From NCBI RefSeq assembly GCF_010729485.1, contig NZ_AP022609.1, positions 1,426,001 to 1,490,000 on the forward strand: a stretch of 64,000 nt of DNA, in the 5' to 3' direction. The notes under the pieces are model-generated. The model was given only the letters and a program-made list of their open reading frames with translations. It made no database searches and was not told the DNA's origin. The position numbers and the translations under genes were made by a program. This stretch comes from Mycolicibacter hiberniae. Lineage in GTDB: Bacteria > Actinomycetota > Actinomycetes > Mycobacteriales > Mycobacteriaceae. Positions 16,930 to 24,285 of the stretch are shown piece by piece (positions within the stretch are counted from its first letter, which is position 1; each line of letters begins with the position of its first letter).

Positions 16930-18126
16930 ATGTCTGCCAACAACGCACGACTGAGCTCATTGCGAAATCCCCATGTGGTCGTGATCGGTGGCGGCTACGC
17001 CGGAGCCCTGGCGGCGAATCGGCTGCAGCAGAACCCCGATCTCCACATCACGATCATCAATCCGCGCCCCGTCTTCGTCGAACGGGTGCGCCTGCACGAG
17101 TTCGTCGCCGGAAGTGGCGACGCCACAGTCGACCTGGCCGCCCTCTTGGGGGACCGGGTCAACCTCATCGTCGATACGGCCACCAGAATCGACGCGGCTG
17201 CCCGTACCGTCGAGCTGGCCTCCGGTTCGCTCGTCTCCTACGACTATCTGCTCTACGCGGTGGGCAGCACGGGGACGGTGCCCGAAGGTGTTGCGGGTGC
17301 ACGTGCCCACGCCTATCCCATCGGCGAGCTCGAACAGGCCGAGCGTCTGCGCGCCGCGGTCGATCTGCTGCCGGATGACGCGCCGATCTGCGTGGTGGGT
17401 GGCGGACTGACCGGAATCGAAGCCGCCTCCGAACTGGCCGAGCAGCGCCCCCACGCCAAGGTGTCGCTGCTGTGTGGCGGCATCCTGGCTGCCGCGGTGG
17501 GGGAGAAAGCCCGAGCATCGGTGCGCAGACAACTCACCAAGCTCGGCGTGAGCGTCGAGGACGAAGCGCTGGTCGAAGAAGTCCTCGCAGACCGTGTCCG
17601 CTTGTCCGACGGTCGTAGTCTCCCCAGCGGCGTCACCGTGTGGACCGCCGGCTTCGGCGTCCCTGACTTGGCCACTCGCAGTGGGCTGACCACCGACAGC
17701 ATCGGCCGGCTGGTCACCGATGAAAGCCTCACCAGCATTGACGATCCCTGGATCTTCGGGGCTGGAGACGCATCGGCACCGGCAGGTCCGCCGCTGCGGA
17801 TGAGCTGCCAGGCGGCGATGCCGCTGGCTGCTCGGGCCACCAGTACCGTGCTCGCGCGCATCGCGGGCAGTGAGGTGAAGGTTCTCAATCAGTCCTTCGT
17901 GGGCTCGAACATCAGCATTGGGCGCCGGCACGGCACCATCGCCGTCGCACACCACGATGATTCGCCACGCAGCCTCTACATCGGCGGAAGACTCGCGGCC
18001 TTCATCAAAGAGATGGTCTGCACCACTGTCGTCAAGCAGATCGCCAAAGAGAGTCGCAAGCCCGGCAGTTACCGGTGGCCAGGAGCCAACAAGGCGCCGG
18101 TGCCGGTGAAGTCGGCGGTCGGATAA
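16930..18126 (+). CDS. NDH-2-like FAD/NAD(P) oxidoreductase (Rv1812c-like)
   Basis: A 398-residue flavoprotein. ATG 16930 has AGGAGG at good spacing. It shows an FAD-binding dinucleotide fold at residues 15-30 (VVVIGGGYAGALAANRL), a second NAD(P)-binding fold near 155 (ICVVGGGLTGIEAASEL), and the FAD-contact motif IFGAGDA near 278. This is the type II NADH dehydrogenase-like layout. The C-terminus is shorter than a typical membrane-anchored Ndh. In M. tuberculosis a gene of this type (Rv1812c) adjoins mgtC; here it diverges from an MgtA-ATPase cluster. The electron acceptor is unknown. Confidence 0.8.
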   Translation: MSANNARLSSLRNPHVVVIGGGYAGALAANRLQQNPDLHITIINPRPVFVERVRLHEFVAGSGDATVDLAALLGDRVNLIVDTATRIDAAARTVELASGSLVSYDYLLYAVGSTGTVPEGVAGARAHAYPIGELEQAERLRAAVDLLPDDAPICVVGGGLTGIEAASELAEQRPHAKVSLLCGGILAAAVGEKARASVRRQLTKLGVSVEDEALVEEVLADRVRLSDGRSLPSGVTVWTAGFGVPDLATRSGLTTDSIGRLVTDESLTSIDDPWIFGAGDASAPAGPPLRMSCQAAMPLAARATSTVLARIAGSEVKVLNQSFVGSNISIGRRHGTIAVAHHDDSPRSLYIGGRLAAFIKEMVCTTVVKQIAKESRKPGSYRWPGANKAPVPVKSAVG

Positions 18127-18132
18127 CCGGTG

Positions 18133-18168
18133 GGCGGTTCCGTGCGCCACGTGGCGCACGGAACCGCC
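18133..18168. terminator. Perfect 36-bp palindrome after the flavoprotein gene
   Basis: GGCGGTTCCGTGCGCCAC (18133-18150) is followed directly by its exact reverse complement (18151-18168), 6 bp after the stop codon. A transcript would form a very stable stem. No U-run follows, which fits mycobacterial terminators, but a protein-binding site is also possible. The rest of the gap to 18377 shows nothing definite. Confidence 0.5.
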
Positions 18169-18376
18169 ATCGGTGCCGCGCATGTCAATGACGCAGGAGC
18201 GGAGCGCAACTCGTCGGACAGCGTGATCGACAGGCCAGCGATCCGGAAAGTTCGCGTTGCTGCGCGACCCGCTGCCGGTGCAAAGAGCCCATTTGCCCCG
18301 GTAACCCGCACCTGATGTGCTTCGATCAGTGCCTATCAGTAGCGACCGGAGCCTGGCTGACCGGAGCGGAGGCGTC

Positions 18377-19042
18377 TTGCAACGCACGCGCCGGCGAATC
18401 ACTCTTACCCTCGCACTGCTCTTCGGTATTGGGCTGCCGGTTGCTCCACCCGCTGCGGCGATGGTGATCTTGGGCGGGGGAGCCGTCATCGTGGTTGATG
18501 GCGGCAACTACTGCACATTGACCGCGATCGGACATGATCGGTCTGGCGATGTGGTGGGCTTCACCGGAGCACTGTGCGGCGGACCGGGTGCTCCCGTCGC
18601 AGTCGGGGGATCAGACGCCACCGTGGGCGCCGTTGTGGCCGTCAACGGCGAACTTCGCTATGCGGTGATCAGATTCGATGTGCCCGATCTGCTCCCGGTG
18701 TCGGACTACGCCGGCGTCGTGGTCAACGACATCGGTGCGGATCCGATGTTCGATTCGCTCGTGTGTAAATACGGGCCCGGCACCCCTGGCATCTGCGACC
18801 GCATTACGTTCGACGGCTGGCCGCGTATGACGATGTTTGGGCAGTTCGAGGCGGGGGATGTGGGAGCGCCGGTGACTCAGGGCGGCCGGCTGGTCGGCCT
18901 GGTCTACGGCGGTGCCGCGACCCTGGGGGGCAAGTACAGGCCCTCGAAGCCGCTGACCTACTTCACGAAATTCAGCGCGATCCTGGCCGACGTCAACGCC
19001 GGCGACGGCCCGGGCAGTGGCTTCGTCCCGATCGGAAGCTGA
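18377..19042 (+). CDS. Secreted trypsin-like protein lacking catalytic residues (Rv1815-like)
   Basis: A 221-residue protein if started at TTG 18377, which has GGAGG just upstream. Longer starts at 18317 have no ribosome-binding site. An N-terminal signal peptide (RTRRRITLTLALLFG … PPAAA) predicts export. The body has the S1-protease layout of the Rv1815 family. At the usual His site the sequence reads GFTGALC instead of GFTAGHC-like, and at the Ser site it reads GDVGAP instead of GDSGGP. Two of three catalytic residues are therefore gone. The paralogue at 61535 keeps both. This copy is probably a non-enzymatic, possibly binding or regulatory, secreted protein. Confidence 0.75.
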   Translation: MQRTRRRITLTLALLFGIGLPVAPPAAAMVILGGGAVIVVDGGNYCTLTAIGHDRSGDVVGFTGALCGGPGAPVAVGGSDATVGAVVAVNGELRYAVIRFDVPDLLPVSDYAGVVVNDIGADPMFDSLVCKYGPGTPGICDRITFDGWPRMTMFGQFEAGDVGAPVTQGGRLVGLVYGGAATLGGKYRPSKPLTYFTKFSAILADVNAGDGPGSGFVPIGS

Positions 19043-19203
19043 CGCGCGACCCGTCGCCCCGGAGCGCTCACATCTGCGGGTCCCCACGGTTCCACGCGCG
19101 GGCCACGGCCGGTGAACACGAACGCAAAGCCGCCGAACCACCGGTTCGCGGCGGGCAACCCGGCTAACATCTTCGCGGCCGTCAAGAAACCTCGGAGGTG
19201 CCG

Positions 19204-20253
19204 GTGCGACGTCGTCTGCTGCTCAGCCTGCTCGTTCTCTCGGTCATCGCCGGGCTCGGCGCCGGATGCTCCTCGCGCGCACCGGAGCACGGCGGGCGGG
19301 CGGTGGTGATCGTGTCCGGCGGGGCCGCCACCAGCCCGTTCACCACACCCGAGCAGGCGTGCGCGTCGGGGCTGGCGGCCGGCAACACCGACACCGCGTT
19401 GCGGCAGGACCTGCTCGACCACGGCTACGCCGTCTACACCTCACCGGCGATGGCCGGCCGCGGCCCCGTGACCGATCAGGACGGTTTCGGCGCCTTCGGG
19501 GACTGCCCGATCACCCTGGCGGCGAACATGACGGTCAATTCGACCGGCAGCATCGACACCGCCGGCGAGCACCTGGCCCGGTTCCTGACCTACCTGCGCG
19601 ACACCCACGGTGTCAGCGAGATCGACGTGGTGGCCCACTCGATGGGCGGACTGTACTCGCGCGCGGCGTTCCGGGTACTGCAGAGCCTGGATTCGCCGAT
19701 CCGCATCCGCTCGCTGACCACTCTGGGCACCCCGTGGCAGGGCTCCTACCTGTCGGACTACGCCAACGGGATCTCCCCGCTGTCGGGCTGCCAGCAGGAT
19801 CGATTCTGCGAGAACGCGATGAAGGGCTTCCAGACCGAGGTGCAACGGCTGATGGCCGGCTCGGGCCGTGAGGTCAACAGCGCGTACCTGATGGGGCCCG
19901 ACGGCTGGAACGAAGACCAGGCCGGCGTGCTGGATCAGGTCCCGGTCACCCTGATCGGCGGCAACCGGTTCGGCGCGCCCGCCCCCGGCGCCGATGCGGC
20001 GGTGTGGCCCAACGACGGAATCGTCGCGCTGTCCAGTGCGCTGGCCACAGACATCAGTGACCGTGTCCTGCCGCATCGGCAGTGCTTCACCACCGATGAC
20101 ACCCACAGCATCTACGTCTCCGATCTGGCCGGCTTGCGCTGGGACACGGCACTGACCTGGGATCCTGGCGTCCTCGACGTGGTGCGCGAAGCCATCGACT
20201 CCGCGGAGCAGGCAATGACGACACCGAACCGTCGAGACTGCCCGCCGGTCTGA
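19204..20253 (+). CDS. Lipoprotein alpha/beta hydrolase (lipase-like)
   Basis: A 349-residue protein, start GTG 19204 chosen because GGAGGTG lies about 6 bp upstream; GTG 19198 is the alternative. A signal peptide ends in the lipobox AGLGAGC. The hydrolase domain contains the nucleophile elbow AHSMGG with Ser146, and a late DDTHS segment probably provides the catalytic His, as in lipases and esterases. Several Cys (CASG, GDCP, SGCQ, FCEN, RQCF, RDCP) suggest disulfides in the envelope. It is monocistronic and convergent with the molybdoenzyme gene. Confidence 0.75.
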   Translation: MRRRLLLSLLVLSVIAGLGAGCSSRAPEHGGRAVVIVSGGAATSPFTTPEQACASGLAAGNTDTALRQDLLDHGYAVYTSPAMAGRGPVTDQDGFGAFGDCPITLAANMTVNSTGSIDTAGEHLARFLTYLRDTHGVSEIDVVAHSMGGLYSRAAFRVLQSLDSPIRIRSLTTLGTPWQGSYLSDYANGISPLSGCQQDRFCENAMKGFQTEVQRLMAGSGREVNSAYLMGPDGWNEDQAGVLDQVPVTLIGGNRFGAPAPGADAAVWPNDGIVALSSALATDISDRVLPHRQCFTTDDTHSIYVSDLAGLRWDTALTWDPGVLDVVREAIDSAEQAMTTPNRRDCPPV

Positions 20254-20275
20254 GCAGCGCCGCAAGGGCGCGAGG

Positions 20276-22480
20276 CTAAGCCTGCGTGGCAGGCGCCGTC
20301 GCGACGGCGTTGACGGCGACCCAGGTGTTGTTGACCGCGGCCGTCCCGGTGAACGTGTCCACCCGGCTGGGGTCATGCAGGTCGTTGACGTTGGCGCCGG
20401 GCAGGGATTCCGCATGACGCCAGCCCGTGCCGCGGTGGCCCCAGCCATGGGGAATCGAAACGGTGCCGGGCCGCATGTCGTCGCTGAGGTGCAGCGGAAC
20501 CTCGATCTTGCCCATATCGGAGGTCACCTGGACCAGGTCGCCCTCGTCGAGGCCGCGGGCCTTGGCGTCCTTGGAGTGCATGTGCAGCGTGCATTGGTTG
20601 CTGCCGCTGGTCATCGAGGGCACGTTGTGCAGCCATGAGTTGTTGCTGCGCAGCTGGCGTCGCCCGATGAGCTGAAGGTCGTAGCCGCTGGTGGCATCGC
20701 CGGGCCCCTCGAGCAGTGCGGTGGCCGCCGCAACGAACTCCTCCGGTGCGAGCGCAACCTTGCGATCGCGCGTGGCGATCACCTTGCGCAGCCGGGGCTG
20801 CAGCGCACCCAGGTCCAGTCCGCCCGCGCTCTTGCGCAGTTTTCGCATCGAAATTCCCTTGCGGCCCTTGCGCATCCAGCCATAAGGTCCGGACGCCAGG
20901 GTGAAGCGGGCCATGTGCAGCGGATTGATCGCTTTGATCAGCGGCTTACGCAGCGGCGCCACCAGCTGCCGCAGGGGAGTCGGAAGCAGTTCCAGCGCGA
21001 GCAGACTGAGGATCTCCCAGTCGTCCTTGGTGTCCGTCGGCGGTTCGAACGTCCGGCGCTGATACCGGACGTTGTTGCGGACACTGAAAACCGTGAGGAG
21101 CAGCCCGACGTCTTCGCGCTCCAGCGGCGAGACGGGCGGCAGGATGTAGTCCGCATGCCGGCTCGTCTCGGTGATGTACATATCCACCGCGACATACAGA
21201 TCCAGCGAGGCCAAAGCCTCGTCCAGCCGGCCCTTGTGCGGGATCGACGACACCGGGTTTCCGGCGCAGGTGATCATCGCCTTGATCTGGCCCTCGCCCT
21301 CGGTCAGGATCTCGTCGGCCATGACGACAGAGGGAAGCTCGCTGCGGAAGGACTTGTGACGTCCGGAGCGGTCCGTCCACGCGCCGTAGCCCGCCGGAAT
21401 GTACTTCGCGAGGCGGGGAACGTCGGCAATCGGCGTGGAGAACATGGTGCCGCCCGGCCGGTCCAGGTTGCCGGTGACCGCGTTGATCACCATCACCAGC
21501 CAGCTCACCAGCGTCCCGGTCTCCTGCTGGCAGATGCCGATCCGGCAGTAGAGCGCCGCGGAATCGGCCGCCGCGTGGTCGCGGGCCAAGGCGTAGATGG
21601 TCTCCGCGTCGACTCCGGCGCGATCGGCGACCGCCTCGGGGGAGGCGCCGGCCACCAGGCGGCGCAGCTGCGGCATGCCGACCGACTGCTCGGCGATTGC
21701 CGCGGTGTCGCAAAGATTCTCGTTGATCAGGACGTGAAGCATGCCCAGCAGCAGATACGCGTCGCCGCCGGGGCGCACCGCGATGTGCTGATCCGCCAGC
21801 TTGGCGGTCTCGGTGCGCCGCGGGTCGATCACGACGACGGTCCCGCCGCGATCGCGTACCGCTTTGATGCGACGTTTGGCGCCGGGCATGATCGACAGCG
21901 ACCCATTGGACACCGCCGGGTTGGCGCCGAGGATCACCAGACGCTGCGTCCGGTCGATGTCGGTGATCGGGATGAGGATGTTGGAGCCGAACACCTTCCA
22001 GGCCGCGTACTCGTGCGGCATCTGATCGATGGATGACGCGGAGAAGAAGTTGGGCGTCAGCAGCGCCGCGCGCAGCATCAGGCCGTAGACCGCTCCGGAA
22101 CTGTGTGCAGCAGGATTGCCCAGGTACATGCCCAGCGCCCGACTGCCGTGCGCCTTACGGACGCGGCGCAGCCGGGTGCCGATGTCGGCGAGGGCCTCTT
22201 CCCAGCTGACCGGCTCGAAGTCGTCCCCCACCCGCCGCACGGGCGTGCGCAGCCGGTCGGGGTCCTCGTGCAGTCCGGCCAACGCGGTCGCCTTCGGGCA
22301 GATGTAGCCGTGCGAGAAGACGTCGTCGGGGTTGCCCTGGATGCGGCTGACCTTCCCGTCGGTCACCGTGACGGCGATGCCGCAGTGCGCCTCGCACAGC
22401 GTGCACTGGGTGTGGGTTGTGCTCGTGCCGTGGGCCGTCGCACTCCGCGCGTCCGGCAGGGGCAGGTCGACCGTTGTCAT
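20276..22480 (-). CDS. Molybdopterin oxidoreductase with [4Fe-4S] N-terminus
   Basis: A 734-residue bis-MGD enzyme. The N-terminal CTLCEAHCGI with a later ICPKA (residues about 27-65) supplies the four ligands of a [4Fe-4S] cluster. The molybdopterin domain follows (RLVILGANPAVSNGS), and the C-terminal dinucleotide-binding domain has SNNSWLHN and VSIPHGWGHRG. The size and order are those of formate dehydrogenase/nitrate reductase/BisC-type enzymes; M. tuberculosis Rv0197 is a likely counterpart. There is no Tat signal, so it is probably cytoplasmic. It diverges from the MpaB-type oxygenase gene. The substrate cannot be deduced. Confidence 0.8.
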   Translation of the reverse strand: MTTVDLPLPDARSATAHGTSTTHTQCTLCEAHCGIAVTVTDGKVSRIQGNPDDVFSHGYICPKATALAGLHEDPDRLRTPVRRVGDDFEPVSWEEALADIGTRLRRVRKAHGSRALGMYLGNPAAHSSGAVYGLMLRAALLTPNFFSASSIDQMPHEYAAWKVFGSNILIPITDIDRTQRLVILGANPAVSNGSLSIMPGAKRRIKAVRDRGGTVVVIDPRRTETAKLADQHIAVRPGGDAYLLLGMLHVLINENLCDTAAIAEQSVGMPQLRRLVAGASPEAVADRAGVDAETIYALARDHAAADSAALYCRIGICQQETGTLVSWLVMVINAVTGNLDRPGGTMFSTPIADVPRLAKYIPAGYGAWTDRSGRHKSFRSELPSVVMADEILTEGEGQIKAMITCAGNPVSSIPHKGRLDEALASLDLYVAVDMYITETSRHADYILPPVSPLEREDVGLLLTVFSVRNNVRYQRRTFEPPTDTKDDWEILSLLALELLPTPLRQLVAPLRKPLIKAINPLHMARFTLASGPYGWMRKGRKGISMRKLRKSAGGLDLGALQPRLRKVIATRDRKVALAPEEFVAAATALLEGPGDATSGYDLQLIGRRQLRSNNSWLHNVPSMTSGSNQCTLHMHSKDAKARGLDEGDLVQVTSDMGKIEVPLHLSDDMRPGTVSIPHGWGHRGTGWRHAESLPGANVNDLHDPSRVDTFTGTAAVNNTWVAVNAVATAPATQA

Positions 22481-22620
22481 GGGGAGTCTCCATCCTCGGC
22501 AGTCATCGCGTAGGGGCGTCGTCGCAGACCCCCGACCAGCACCTTGGCGGATGCGCGCGTTACTGCGATTCTGGCACCGCCCCGGCCCCGAGCGCTATGC
22601 CTGCGGCGATAAACCGGCGA

Positions 22621-22677
22621 TTGACCCGCGTCGGGCGTGCCCCTACACTCCGATACTGATAACGCCTGTTGTCAGAT
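22621..22677 (+). promoter_or_regulatory. Promoter with overlapping palindromic operator for the MpaB-type gene
   Basis: TTGACC (22621-22626) and TACACT (22644-22649) form a -35/-10 pair with a 17-bp spacer. Just downstream, TACTGATAAC (22654-22663) and GTTGTCAGAT (22668-22677) form an imperfect inverted repeat spanning the expected transcription start. The layout suggests a repressor, for example of the TetR type. Confidence 0.45.
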
Positions 22678-22707
22678 ATGGTCAACGATGACTGGGAGTG
22701 CGCGTCC

Positions 22708-23715
22708 GTGACTCAAGACATGTCGGAAACCTGCCCCGCAGCCAGCGAAACGCCGATCGCGGCGGGCTGTCCCGTGAGCAACGGTGGCTACGACGGGCCA
22801 CCGATTCCCCTCGGTCCCGACTCACTGACCTGGAAGTACTTCGGTCAATGGACGGGTCTGTTCCAGGGGACCTGGGCGGGTTCGATGCAGAACATGCACC
22901 CGCAGCTCGGTGCCGCCGTCAAGGAGCACTCCATCTTCTTCATGGAGCGCATCCCGCGTCTGATGCGGTCGATCTACCCGATCGGTGGCGTGGTGTTCGA
23001 CGGCTACCGCGCCCCCCAGACCGGTGCCGAGGTCCGCGACTACCACATCGGCATCAAAGGCGTGGACGAACAGGGTCGCCGCTACAGCGCGCTGAACCCC
23101 GACGTCTTCTACTGGGCGCACGCGACCTTCTTCAAGTCGACCCTGCTGGCCGCCGAGAAATTCGGGGGCGGACTGACCGAGGCCGACAAGCGCCAGCTGT
23201 TCGACGAGCACGTCCAGTGGTACCGCATGTACGGCATGAGCATGCGCCCGGTACCCAAGAGCTGGGAAGAGTTCGAAGCGTACTGGGATCACATGTGCCG
23301 CAACGTCCTGGAGAACAACTGGGCGGCCCGTGAAGTCATGGACCTGTCGACCATGCCCAAACACCCGTCCATGGACTGGATTCCGGACTGGTTGTGGGCG
23401 CTGAACCTCAAAGTCATGCAGCGCTTCCTGACCTTCATGACCGTCGCCCTCTACGACCCGCCGATCCGCGAACTCATGGGCTACACCTGGAGCCCGCGCC
23501 AGGAGCGTCTGCACGGCTACTTCTGCAAGGCCGTCACGCTGGTCTCCAAGTACGGTCCGCAGCGTGCCCTGATGCACCCGCGCAAACGTTCGGCGCTGGA
23601 CCGCGCCTCAGGCCGCCTCCCGGTGGACGCCCCCCTGGTGCAGACACCGGCGCGCCACCTGCCGCCGGTTGCGTACCGCAACGACCCGCACTTCTACTGC
23701 CCCAAGACCGACTGA
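22708..23715 (+). CDS. MpaB/DUF2236-family oxygenase-like protein
   Basis: A 335-residue protein, taking GTG 22708 (VTQDMSET) as start; an upstream ATG at 22669 lies within the operator and is less likely. It shows the DUF2236/latex-clearing-protein-like pattern: an N-terminal helical block, a YWAHATFFKSTLLAAEKFGG segment, then WYRMYGMSMRPVP-KSWEEF and a helical C-terminus. Members are helical proteins that may bind heme; MpaB acts in mycophenolic acid biosynthesis in fungi. Mycobacteria carry several uncharacterised copies. It may act on lipids or steroids, but the substrate is unknown. Confidence 0.75.
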   Translation: MTQDMSETCPAASETPIAAGCPVSNGGYDGPPIPLGPDSLTWKYFGQWTGLFQGTWAGSMQNMHPQLGAAVKEHSIFFMERIPRLMRSIYPIGGVVFDGYRAPQTGAEVRDYHIGIKGVDEQGRRYSALNPDVFYWAHATFFKSTLLAAEKFGGGLTEADKRQLFDEHVQWYRMYGMSMRPVPKSWEEFEAYWDHMCRNVLENNWAAREVMDLSTMPKHPSMDWIPDWLWALNLKVMQRFLTFMTVALYDPPIRELMGYTWSPRQERLHGYFCKAVTLVSKYGPQRALMHPRKRSALDRASGRLPVDAPLVQTPARHLPPVAYRNDPHFYCPKTD

Positions 23716-23726
23716 CCGGGGCCGAC

Positions 23727-24227
23727 TCAGCTGTTCAGCGACCACACCGAGTAATTCAGTGCGGTCGCGAACAGGATCCAGCCGAAATACGGCAGCAGCA
23801 GCACGGCTGCGGTGCGGTGGGCTTTCCAGAACAGGGCGATGGTGATGGCCACGGCGATGTCGAGCACCAGGATGTCGACCAGGGCCAGCCCCCGCCAGCC
23901 GAGTCCGAAGAACAGCGGCGACCATGCCAAGTTCAGGGCCAGCTGGACGCCGTACACGGCGATCGCAGGGTTGCTCCACCGCGGATCGGTACGCCAGACG
24001 AGCCATGCCGCGACGGCCATCAGGACATACAGGACGGTCCACACCGGGCCGAAAAGGTGGCTCGGTGGCGCCCAGCTGGGTTGGGCGAGCGTTCCGTACT
24101 TGGCTGTGGCGCCCGCGGAGCTGATCCCACCGAGCGCAGAGACCGCGCCGACCAGGACAAGCGAAATCACCAGCGCACCCAGGTGCTGAGACCGGGACTG
24201 CGGTGCTGTCGACGAGTTGGTTCCCAT
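23727..24227 (-). CDS. tspO: TspO/MBR-family membrane protein
   Basis: A 166-residue protein from ATG 24227; longer starts run into the divergent helicase gene. It has five transmembrane helices and the family signatures WAPPSHLFGPVWTVLYVLMA (loop and helix 2), YGVQLALNLAWSPLFF (helix 3) and LLPYFGWILFATALN (helix 5). TspO proteins bind tetrapyrroles and sterols and take part in stress responses. It converges on the MpaB-type gene with an 11-bp gap. Confidence 0.85.
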   Translation of the reverse strand: MGTNSSTAPQSRSQHLGALVISLVLVGAVSALGGISSAGATAKYGTLAQPSWAPPSHLFGPVWTVLYVLMAVAAWLVWRTDPRWSNPAIAVYGVQLALNLAWSPLFFGLGWRGLALVDILVLDIAVAITIALFWKAHRTAAVLLLPYFGWILFATALNYSVWSLNS

Positions 24228-24285
24228 GGGCGTCACCCTAGACCGGATCGGCTGTGGCGGGGCCCGGATCCCGTAGGGTGCGATC

